From Oscillospiraceae bacterium (GTDB taxonomy: Bacteria; Bacillota; Clostridia; Oscillospirales; Oscillospiraceae), in contig JAISAA010000332.1 of NCBI GenBank assembly GCA_031266955.1, positions 1-7,558 on the forward strand: 7,558 nt of DNA, written 5' to 3'. Made by a program: the position numbers and the translations under genes. Below are positions 1 through 4,020 of the stretch, in pieces (within the stretch, counting starts at the first letter, position 1; each line of letters opens with the position of its first letter). Below the pieces are notes generated by a model. That model was given only the letters and a program-made list of their open reading frames with translations. It did no database searches and was not told the DNA's origin.

Positions 1-1204
1 ATTTTTTTCCGTTCTCGTCCGCATCGCCGTTTAAGTCGCCTGCTGAAAACAAAATTGTGGGAACGTCGTTACGGTAATAGATATTGGAGAAAATGGCGGC
101 GGCATGATAATCGAGATAAGCCGAAGTCAAGGCTGACGAGATATACCCCACGGCTCCGGGGCCTGTGTTGTTAGGATTGTAGTTGCTCAGTTCAAAAGCG
201 CGTGAGATGCCACCAAAATTGAATACGTTGGTGATTTCATAGACCCCTTCATATTCCGCCCAGCTTATTATTTGGTCATGTCTGCCGCCGAATAGTCCGC
301 CAAGTCCGCCACTCCCATTTAGTGTCGCGGTATTTGTTAGTTTAATCTCTCCGGCGTTATAGCAGTCCGAAACGACAAGCAGTTCTCGGGACGCCGGAAT
401 TGTTGCCGGCAGGCAAAACAAGGCGCCGGCTTGATTATTGGCCCAGATAGCGCCGAGGTTCACGCAATAGCGCATCTCGCCCAAGAAGGCGCCGCATATG
501 CCGCCCATTTGAGCGCCGCCGCCTTTTTCAGTATTATAAGTAGCGCTACTGGCATTGACAGTGGTGTCTATATCCGCTTTATTGACGCAGTAAAGAATTT
601 TGCCCGGCACGACCTCACCGTCAATCGTCTTGGTTCCGCTCCACGCCGCGATTCCGCCCGTGAAATCGGAGTTGAGGCGTCCCGCTTTGATGTTTCCATC
701 AACAGTTACGCGCTCAATCGTGCCGTAATTTTTAACCGCCACGCCCCCAATAAAAGAGTATCCCTGAAATTGGACTTCAAGGTTGAGATTTCTGACTATG
801 CCGTTTGTATCGATGGTATGAAACAGCGCAATGCCGGATCCCGCCCATGTAGTTTCATTTGTTCGATTTTCGGACAATGTAAGCGTGTGACCGCCTCCGT
901 CGAAAGTTCCGGCATACGGAGTCAAGCTGTCAGCGGCGCTTGTGGTCGAGTAATTGCTGGATTTCCTTTCTGTTCCGCCTATAATATCCCATTCTTCAAC
1001 CTCTATGTCGCTTGTAAGAATGGCGCATAAATCCATCTCGCCGCCCGCGACGCGGGTGGCGAACGCCAGCAACTCAGCTTCCGTGCCTATTTGCAGGGGC
1101 GAGCCGGGCGTGCCATCGCCTGTTTGCGGAGTGTCTGCGACGGCGGCAGTAACAAGCGACAGAGACATAAAAGCGGCGAGAACCACCGCCAGAAGTTTTT
1201 TCAA
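1..1204 (-). CDS. Secreted GLUG-repeat-like surface protein (partial, C-terminus beyond left edge)
   Basis: The reading frame stays open from about 1213 to the window edge; 401 residues are visible and no stop is reached. I chose the TTG at 1204 because AGGTGG lies 5 nt before it; the GTG at 1213 would itself overlap that Shine-Dalgarno. Residues 1-23 form a signal peptide (MKKLLAVVLAAFMSLSL, then AVA before D24), so the protein should be exported. Residues 36-110 match the usual N-terminus of GLUG-type surface proteins: a 'TEAELLAFATRVAGGE' segment, a DI-x-W-x-IIGG stretch and GTFDGGGHTL. Degenerate GLUG-like repeats follow near 152-172 (GGVAVKNYGTIERVTVDG), 182-213, 233-253 (GGICGAFLGEMRYCVNLG) and 300-333. 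Such repeats are predicted to build a beta-helix-like stalk in adhesins and other cell-surface proteins. Near the edge, GDLNGDADENG (389-399) is Asp/Asn-rich like a calcium-binding or dockerin loop, but it is too short to call. Probably follows the secreted gene at 1297-1851 in one transcript. The substrate or partner is unknown. Confidence 0.78.
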   Translation of the reverse strand, partial: MKKLLAVVLAAFMSLSLVTAAVADTPQTGDGTPGSPLQIGTEAELLAFATRVAGGEMDLCAILTSDIEVEEWDIIGGTERKSSNYSTTSAADSLTPYAGTFDGGGHTLTLSENRTNETTWAGSGIALFHTIDTNGIVRNLNLEVQFQGYSFIGGVAVKNYGTIERVTVDGNIKAGRLNSDFTGGIAAWSGTKTIDGEVVPGKILYCVNKADIDTTVNASSATYNTEKGGGAQMGGICGAFLGEMRYCVNLGAIWANNQAGALFCLPATIPASRELLVVSDCYNAGEIKLTNTATLNGSGGLGGLFGGRHDQIISWAEYEGVYEITNVFNFGGISRAFELSNYNPNNTGPGAVGYISSALTSAYLDYHAAAIFSNIYYRNDVPTILFSAGDLNGDADENGKK

Positions 1205-1248
1205 GAAAGCCACCTCAGTTTTTCAGTCGTTATTCTTCTTTTTACCGG

Positions 1249-1280
1249 AGGCGCGCCGCGAGAAAACTCGCGGCGCGCCT
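1249..1280 (-). repeat. Strong intergenic hairpin between the two secreted-protein genes
   Basis: A perfect 14-bp stem (1249-1262 with 1267-1280; GGCGCGCCGCGAG pairs with CTCGCGGCGCGCC plus an outer A-T pair) encloses a 4-base loop. It lies between the stop of the upstream gene (1297) and the start of the downstream gene (1204). On the minus transcript the stem is followed by CCGGTAAAAAG rather than a U-run, so it is not a textbook intrinsic terminator. It may attenuate, stabilise or mark processing of the shared message. This is inferred from structure only. Confidence 0.6.
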
Positions 1281-1296
1281 GAACGATAGCCTTGAT

Positions 1297-1851
1297 TCAG
1301 GGAATTTGCAAATACGCCTGTTCCCAAAATATTGAGATGTCGTCGGGGATGGGATCGGGAGAAGGATCAGGCCCGACGTAGAAGATGTTTCCCTCAACTT
1401 GGCATAGAAAATACACCGGGTCGCCAATCGGGTCGGGCAAAGCATAACCGCCCCAAATTTTCGCTTCGCCGCCGCGCAGCAGATTGCCAGTCCACTCTTG
1501 ATTTTGATCATCCCACACACTTATAGTGGATAATTGAAATACCCACCATGCGTTGGCTTCGTCGTCGTAGTCAACTCCGCCGAAATACTGCGGGTGTGTG
1601 GAGATGACATAATTTGAGCCTTCGCGCACGAATTCCTGAATGGTGTTAGGCCCGAGTTCGAATTCTTCTGTCTCTCCGTCGATTACCAAGTCCACATAAA
1701 ATGGTGCAGAAAACGTGTCGTCCGGCCACCAAAGATTGGCGCCCGGTGGAACTCCGATGCCGTTTGCGCTCGCCGAGAGCGCGAAGAGACTCACCGCCAT
1801 TACGACGGCGAGGGCGAGGGATATTACCCTCTTGTTAACATAGCGTTTCAT
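1297..1851 (-). CDS. Small secreted acidic, Trp-rich protein of unknown function
   Basis: A 184-residue protein starting at ATG 1851, with AAAGGAG at 1858-1864 placed 6 nt upstream, so the start is well supported. Residues 1-29 are a clear Sec signal peptide: basic MKRYVNKR, hydrophobic SLALAVVMAVSLFAL, then the cleavage-type ASA before N30. The mature part of about 155 residues is strongly acidic, with very few Lys or Arg (R76, R126, K131). It holds eight Trp (41, 42, 102, 103, 113, 120, 133, 176) and one Cys (150), so no internal disulfide is possible. There is no second membrane segment and no sortase motif, so it is probably released or loosely wall-bound. A Pro/Asp-rich stretch (PDPSPDPIPDD, 161-171) precedes the C-terminus. 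I do not recognise the family. The Trp and acidic pattern would fit a small beta-sandwich or carbohydrate-binding fold, but that is a guess. The next gene on the same strand is also secreted, so the two may act together at the cell surface. Confidence 0.82.
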   Translation of the reverse strand: MKRYVNKRVISLALAVVMAVSLFALSASANGIGVPPGANLWWPDDTFSAPFYVDLVIDGETEEFELGPNTIQEFVREGSNYVISTHPQYFGGVDYDDEANAWWVFQLSTISVWDDQNQEWTGNLLRGGEAKIWGGYALPDPIGDPVYFLCQVEGNIFYVGPDPSPDPIPDDISIFWEQAYLQIP

Positions 1852-1857
1852 AAAACA

Positions 1858-1864
1858 CTCCTTT
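1858..1864 (-). promoter_or_regulatory. Ribosome binding site of the 184-residue secreted protein
   Basis: AAAGGAG on the minus strand, 6 nt before ATG 1851. It fixes the start of the gene and supports active translation. Confidence 0.75.
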
Positions 1865-1872
1865 TCTTTAAT

Positions 1873-1917
1873 ACCGGCAGTAGACTGCCGGTTGCCGGAT
1901 ACGCCGGCACGTTTTTT
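1873..1917 (+). terminator. Tandem hairpins with a T-run on the plus strand
   Basis: Two adjacent hairpins: ACCGGCAG/CTGCCGGT (1873-1880 with 1885-1892, loop TAGA) and TGCCGG/CCGGCA (1893-1898 with 1904-1909). On the plus strand the second stem is followed, after CG, by six T (1912-1917), the layout of an intrinsic terminator. No plus-strand gene lies upstream, so it may block antisense transcripts entering the leader of the secreted genes. On the minus strand the same bases form two hairpins in the 5' leader, just before the ribosome binding site at 1858-1864. The terminator role is uncertain. Confidence 0.35.
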
Positions 1918-1919
1918 AT

Positions 1920-1936
1920 GGCGTCAAAAGGACGCC
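1920..1936. repeat. Short hairpin in the leader
   Basis: GGCGTC (1920-1925) pairs with GACGCC (1931-1936) around AAAAG. It is one of a chain of hairpins between the minus-strand promoter and the 184-residue secreted protein. Confidence 0.45.
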
Positions 1937-2070
1937 TGTCCGTTTTTGCCGCGTTTCGGATACGCAAGTCCGTCTCGCGGCGGGGGCTTGGCGTCTGCGT
2001 GAACGTCAAGTCTCCGAATATCACCACGCCGCAAGGGTTGTCCCTATTGGCGCGATAACCTGGATGATGG

Positions 2071-2090
2071 GGCGCGGAGGATTCCGCGCC
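2071..2090. repeat. Hairpin GGCGCGGA / TCCGCGCC
   Basis: A perfect 8-bp stem (2071-2078 with 2083-2090) and a 4-base loop, within the long minus-strand leader. Confidence 0.5.
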
Positions 2091-2111
2091 GGTTGCCGCT
2101 GTTTTAACGCG

Positions 2112-2132
2112 CGGGCGAACTGTGTTCGCCCG
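2112..2132. repeat. Hairpin CGGGCGAAC / GTTCGCCCG
   Basis: A perfect 9-bp stem (2112-2120 with 2124-2132) and a 3-base loop, in the minus-strand leader. No T-run follows on either strand, so it is not a terminator. Confidence 0.5.
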
Positions 2133-2152
2133 TTGCGTTGGGACGGGGAATT

Positions 2153-2180
2153 CGCGGGACGAGTGCCATCGTCCCCTACG
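2153..2180 (-). repeat. CGTAGGGG-hairpin repeat, copy R1
   Basis: Read on the minus strand it begins CGTAGGGGACGATGGCA and folds as GGGACGA/TCGTCCC (2156-2162 with 2169-2175). It closely matches copy R2 at 2597-2622. The A-T pair in the R1 stem is a G-C pair in R2, a compensatory change consistent with a folded element. Confidence 0.6.
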
Positions 2181-2188
2181 TTTTCCGG

Positions 2189-2203
2189 GTTAGTCAGACT
2201 AAC
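2189..2203. repeat. 15-bp palindrome GTTAGTCAGACTAAC
   Basis: A perfect inverted repeat around a central A (GTTAGTC/GACTAAC). It could be a protein-binding site or a short hairpin inside the leader. Nothing nearby identifies a binding protein. Confidence 0.45.
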
Positions 2204-2331
2204 TTTCGGCGTATAAAAAACTCCCGCGCGGCGTTAAGCGGCGGATTTGCGGTTTGCCGGAGAGAACTTTTTTGACGGCATACCGCTCTATTGGATTATC
2301 AAGGTTCGCTGACGTCAATCGGAACGCGTTC

Positions 2332-2396
2332 CCCTCGCCGTTCATTTGCCGCAATGTGTATATACTGCTTACTCTGCGGCAAATGAACGGCGAGGG
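2332..2396. repeat. Perfect 22-bp inverted repeat with a 21-nt loop
   Basis: The arms 2332-2353 and 2375-2396 are exact reverse complements; the left arm begins CCCTCGCCGTTCATTTGC. The 21-nt loop is AT-rich. The element starts roughly 75 nt downstream of the -10 box at 2473-2478, so it would form a very stable hairpin in the minus transcript. It also creates mirrored short reading frames on both strands (LRQMNGEG in each), which should not be taken as genes. It could be a MITE-like remnant or a leader structure. Confidence 0.75.
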
Positions 2397-2413
2397 CGGC
2401 GTATACGCCGCCC
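2394..2413. repeat. Perfect 20-bp palindrome
   Basis: GGGCGGCGTATACGCCGCCC reads the same on both strands and has no loop. It shares three bases (2394-2396) with the right arm of the neighbouring 22-bp inverted repeat, so the outermost pairs of the two structures compete. It might be a dimeric protein-binding site or the end of a mobile repeat. Confidence 0.65.
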
Positions 2414-2472
2414 TTACGCGGCATTTATCGCCTGATGTGGTTCCGTTGAGCTCGGTTAGATTTACTAAACGT

Positions 2473-2501
2473 AGTATAGCACAGGAAATTTTGGTTGTCA
2501 A
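2473..2501 (-). promoter_or_regulatory. Near-consensus sigma-A promoter facing the secreted genes
   Basis: On the minus strand TTGACA (2496-2501) is followed after exactly 17 nt by TATACT (2473-2478). The predicted start is near 2466. The first convincing coding sequence downstream is the secreted protein starting at 1851, so a leader of about 615 nt is implied, unless an unrecognised RNA lies between. An AT-rich stretch upstream of the -35 box could act as an UP element. Confidence 0.75.
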
Positions 2502-2543
2502 GGCTTTTTTTAACTTTTTTTCTTCGATTTTTCAAGTTCGTCC

Positions 2544-2551
2544 ATTATAAC
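2544..2551 (-). promoter_or_regulatory. Extended -10 promoter, minus strand
   Basis: A perfect TATAAT (2544-2549) is preceded by TG plus one base, the extended -10 pattern. No good -35 box is seen at 16-18 nt. It would start transcription near 2537, reading through the T-rich tract and the second promoter at 2473. Confidence 0.45.
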
Positions 2552-2561
2552 AAAAATTTGG

Positions 2562-2580
2562 AATAAATACGGTATTTATT
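2562..2580. repeat. AT-rich inverted repeat upstream of the extended -10 promoter
   Basis: AATAAATA (2562-2569) and TATTTATT (2573-2580) are perfect reverse complements around CGG. The site overlaps the -35 position of the 2544 promoter, so it could be an operator. No regulator is evident. Confidence 0.4.
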
Positions 2581-2596
2581 GGGCGATATATCTATC

Positions 2597-2622
2597 CGTA
2601 GGGGGCGATGGCAATCGCCCCG
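2597..2622 (+). repeat. CGTAGGGG-hairpin repeat, copy R2
   Basis: CGTAGGGGGCGATGGCAATC begins this copy. The stem GGGGCGAT/ATCGCCCC (2602-2609 with 2614-2621) encloses GGCA. It shares its layout with R1 (2153-2180) on the opposite strand. Confidence 0.6.
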
Positions 2623-2726
2623 TTCCCTGTGATCGCTCTGCGTCGCCCAAATGGGCGGAACCGAAACCGCGGCCGAAACCGGGGAACGCGGGCGAGGGTG
2701 TCGGAAAATTGAATCCGGAACATAAG

Positions 2727-2811
2727 GGACGGCGGGACGGGCAAGCCACGTCCCCTACGCGCGAACGACCCACGGGCCCCGTAGGGGACGGGCTTGCCCG
2801 TCCCGCCGTCC
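2727..2811. repeat. Head-to-head pair of CGTAGGGG repeats (R3 and R4) forming a long inverted repeat
   Basis: The arms 2727-2759 and 2780-2811 are reverse complements over about 32 bases, apart from one extra A in the left arm. Each arm read inward to outward starts CGTAGGGGACG and ends CCGTCCCGCCGTCC-like. The 20-nt spacer is unique. The pair ends 16 nt before the -35 box of the HigBA promoter, so it may insulate or mark the junction of this locus. Confidence 0.7.
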
Positions 2812-2827
2812 TATATTCAGCCGGCTC

Positions 2828-2856
2828 TTGACGCCCTGTATCATATATGATACAAT
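2828..2856 (+). promoter_or_regulatory. Promoter of the HigBA-like locus
   Basis: TTGACG (2828-2833) and TACAAT (2851-2856) are separated by 17 nt, a good sigma-A promoter. The start site is predicted near 2863, giving a leader of only about 12 nt before the ATG at 2875. A GGAGGG sequence (2865-2870) sits 4 nt before that ATG. Confidence 0.75.
2837..2854. promoter_or_regulatory. 18-bp perfect palindromic operator over the -10 box
   Basis: TGTATCATATATGATACA is a perfect inverted repeat that covers the spacer and most of the -10 box. HigA-type antitoxins bind such palindromes as dimers and repress their own operon; that is known for the family. I infer that the XRE protein encoded at 2998 binds here. 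Confidence 0.72.
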
Positions 2857-2874
2857 AGGGGCGCGGAGGGAGTT

Positions 2875-3008
2875 ATGGATAAAAAATGGACTGTATCCTG
2901 CTTCGCGGTTTCCTGAAAAAAGGGAATAAGACGCCGCCGCAAGAGCTTGAAACAGCATTACGATATATGAAAGACTATTTCAGGAGGTTTTCCGACAATG
3001 AAGCATGA
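2875..3008 (+). pseudogene. higB: HigB/RelE-type toxin remnant with internal deletion and frameshift
   Basis: The 5' end keeps a start codon (2875), a ribosome binding site and MDKKWTV, a normal beginning for HigB/Gp49-family mRNA-cleaving toxins. The frame then hits a stop after 13 codons. In another frame, from 2886 to 3008, the typical C-terminus of the family is preserved: DCILLRGFLKKGNKTPP, then QELETALRYMKDYFRRF. Full-length members are about 100-120 residues, so roughly 60-70 residues of the catalytic core are missing, with the junction near 2890-2900. The toxin stop (3006-3008) overlaps the antitoxin start (2998) by 11 nt, the standard layout of toxin-first HigBA operons. A 40-residue peptide could be translated from ATG 2886, but it would lack most of the RNase fold. 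I infer an inactive toxin. Confidence 0.8.
2982..2987 (+). promoter_or_regulatory. Ribosome binding site of the antitoxin gene
   Basis: A perfect AGGAGG lies 10 nt before ATG 2998, inside the end of the toxin remnant. The antitoxin can therefore be translated without coupling to the broken toxin frame. Confidence 0.75.
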
Positions 3009-3285
3009 AGACGTAAAACGTGAGATATTTAAGAGCAGCCCCGACGTTGAGGCGGAGTATGAAGCCCTGCGTCCCCACTATGATGTTGTCGCGCAAATCA
3101 TCAAAGCGCGCGGAGAGCAGGGCTTGACTCAGGGAGAGCTTGCGGAGCGCACGGGTATCGCGCGGTGCAACATCAGCCGTCTGGAGGGCGGGACGTATAA
3201 TCCGTCGCTCGGCTTCCTTATGCGTGTCGCGCGCGGTCTCGGCAAGGAAGTCCATATTGAATTTCGGGACCCGCAGGTACGTTAA
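2998..3285 (+). CDS. higA: HigA-type XRE-family antitoxin / transcriptional repressor
   Basis: A 95-residue protein. The N-terminal segment (MKHEDVKREIFKSSPDVEAE, then YEALRPHYDVVAQII, 21-35) is typical of HigA partners of HigB/RelE-like toxins. The helix-turn-helix spans about 30-85, with TQGELAERTGI (44-54) as the first helix and turn and ARCNISRLEGG (55-65) as the recognition helix. YNPSLGFLMRVARGLGKEVHIEF (67-89) completes the five-helix fold. It should bind DNA as a dimer and repress its own promoter, most likely at the palindrome 2837-2854, and would normally neutralise the HigB toxin. Since the toxin gene is broken, this is probably an orphan antitoxin acting only as a regulator, or a decaying locus. 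The frame is intact and well initiated. Its stop lies one base from the stop of the convergent nth gene. Confidence 0.9.
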   Translation: MKHEDVKREIFKSSPDVEAEYEALRPHYDVVAQIIKARGEQGLTQGELAERTGIARCNISRLEGGTYNPSLGFLMRVARGLGKEVHIEFRDPQVR

Positions 3286-3286
3286 A

Positions 3287-3916
3287 TCACACGCCCGCGC
3301 TATCGCACCAATGCAAAACGCAGCATTTATCGCACATCGCGCGGCGCGCCGTACACACGGCGCGCCCGTGCAGAACAAGCCGGTGACAAAAATCAGATGA
3401 GCGCTCCGGCGGCAAAAGCTCGCGGAGGCTCCGCTCCACCTTCGCCGGGTCCTTGGAATCGGCAAGCCCCATCCTGTTGCTGAGCCTGATGCAATGCGTG
3501 TCGGCCACAACCGCCGGTTTGCCGAAAACGTCGCCTAAGATCAAGTTCGCTATCTTCCGCCCCACGCCTGGTATTTTCAGCAAGCTTTCCATATCGCCCG
3601 GGACCTCTCCGCCGAAGTCTTTCAGCAGCATCCGGGCGGCGGCTGTCAAGTCGCGCGCTTTTATTCTGAAAAAACCGCAGGAGCGTATGTATTCCTCTAC
3701 CTCGCGGTCATCCGCGTCGGCGAACGCGCTCAGCGTCGGGAAGCGCGCGAACAGCGCGGGCGTAACTTTATTGACGCGCGCGTCCGTGCATTGGGCGGCG
3801 AGGCGCGTCGCGAAAAGCAGCTCATACGGCTTTTCGTATTGGAGCGAGCAGACAGCGCCCGGATATTCGTTCTCTAAGGCGTCCAATATATTTTTTACTT
3901 TTTCAGATAATGTCAT
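3287..3916 (-). CDS. nth: Endonuclease III (DNA glycosylase / AP lyase)
   Basis: A 209-residue protein of normal family length. It removes oxidised pyrimidines from DNA and cleaves the resulting abasic site in base excision repair. The helix-hairpin-helix is at about 112-135 (LLKIPGVGRKIANLILG), with the catalytic Lys121. Asp139 in VADTHCIRLSNR is the conserved catalytic Asp. The C-terminal cluster C188-x6-C195-x2-C198-x5-C204 matches the 4Fe-4S ligand spacing exactly. The N-terminal SLQYEKPYELLFATRLAAQCTDARVN is typical. ATG 3916 gives the expected N-terminus, but no ribosome binding site sits at a normal distance. Instead a double-hairpin repeat ends directly at the start codon, and AGAGGGGAG lies about 40 nt upstream. 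The frame is open upstream to 3992, without another ATG, GTG or TTG. It is the last gene of the minus-strand run, and its 3' end abuts the antitoxin gene. Confidence 0.96.
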   Translation of the reverse strand: MTLSEKVKNILDALENEYPGAVCSLQYEKPYELLFATRLAAQCTDARVNKVTPALFARFPTLSAFADADDREVEEYIRSCGFFRIKARDLTAAARMLLKDFGGEVPGDMESLLKIPGVGRKIANLILGDVFGKPAVVADTHCIRLSNRMGLADSKDPAKVERSLRELLPPERSSDFCHRLVLHGRAVCTARRAMCDKCCVLHWCDSAGV

Positions 3917-3955
3917 AAAAATTACGGGCCTACGGCTCGGTCGCCGTCCGGTGAC
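3916..3955 (-). repeat. AAAATTACGGGC double-hairpin repeat, copy A, abutting the nth start
   Basis: Read on the plus strand it begins TAAAAATTACGGGCCTACGG and ends GGTGACT. It aligns to copy B with five substitutions and one gap over 42 columns. Two hairpins: CGGGCC/GGCTCG and GTCGCCG/CGGTGAC. On the minus transcript the copy ends with TAATTTTTATG, where ATG is the nth start, so terminator-like structure sits immediately before translation begins. The two stem changes relative to copy B are G-U wobbles on the plus strand but A-C mismatches on the minus strand. Confidence 0.7.
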
Positions 3956-3977
3956 TCCCCTCTTTAATATAATATAA

Positions 3978-4020
3978 TAAAAATTACGGGCTTACAGCCC
4001 GGCCGCCGTTCCGGCGACTT
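3978..4020 (-). terminator. Probable terminator of rqcH; repeat copy B
   Basis: On the minus strand the rqcH stop (4019-4021) is followed by GTCGCCG-GAA-CGGCGGC and then CGGGCT-GTA-AGCCCG, trailed by TAATTTTTATTATATT. This is a good intrinsic terminator with a U-rich tail. It is also copy B of the three-copy AAAATTACGGGC repeat. Confidence 0.65.

Larger units (their letters stand above)
1852..2860. other. Gene-poor, repeat-dense intergenic region
   Basis: About 1 kb without a convincing coding sequence. Open frames here lack ribosome binding sites, overlap promoter boxes or are created by palindromes. It holds minus-strand promoters near 2473 and 2544, and hairpins at 1873-1909, 1920-1936, 2071-2090, 2112-2132, 2156-2175, 2189-2203, 2332-2396, 2394-2413, 2562-2580, 2602-2621 and 2727-2811. 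The stretch 2622-2726 is GC-rich and I see no defined element in it. The region separates the divergently transcribed secreted genes (minus) from the HigBA remnant (plus). Confidence 0.7.

Noticed and set aside
431..1030. Plus-strand 199-codon frame
   Set aside because: It lies opposite the signal-peptide-bearing GLUG-like gene, has no ribosome binding site and shows no protein-like features; it is a shadow of the minus-strand gene.
2071..2180. Row of hairpins as a CRISPR array
   Set aside because: The hairpins differ in sequence and spacing, and there are no repeated direct repeats with unique spacers.
2189..2203. GTTAGTC...GACTAAC as an integron attC-like site
   Set aside because: Only a superficial match to the core sites; the two halves are separated by one base, with no L-boxes, cassette structure or integrase nearby.
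2199..2501. Minus-strand 100-codon frame, or a 48-codon version from ATG 2345 ending in RLTPRGSFLYAES
   Set aside because: The long version starts within the -35 box of the minus-strand promoter, so it would not be on the transcript. The short version has no ribosome binding site, and its start lies in the arm of a perfect inverted repeat that produces the same LRQMNGEG peptide on both strands.
2541..2550. Tiny minus-strand peptide MDELEKSKKKS starting inside TATAATGG
   Set aside because: Its ATG is part of the -10 box, upstream of the predicted transcription start, and it has no ribosome binding site.
2576..2958. Two minus-strand frames of 65 and 67 codons
   Set aside because: They run through the CGTAGGGG repeats and across the HigBA promoter and toxin remnant on the opposite strand, with no ribosome binding sites.
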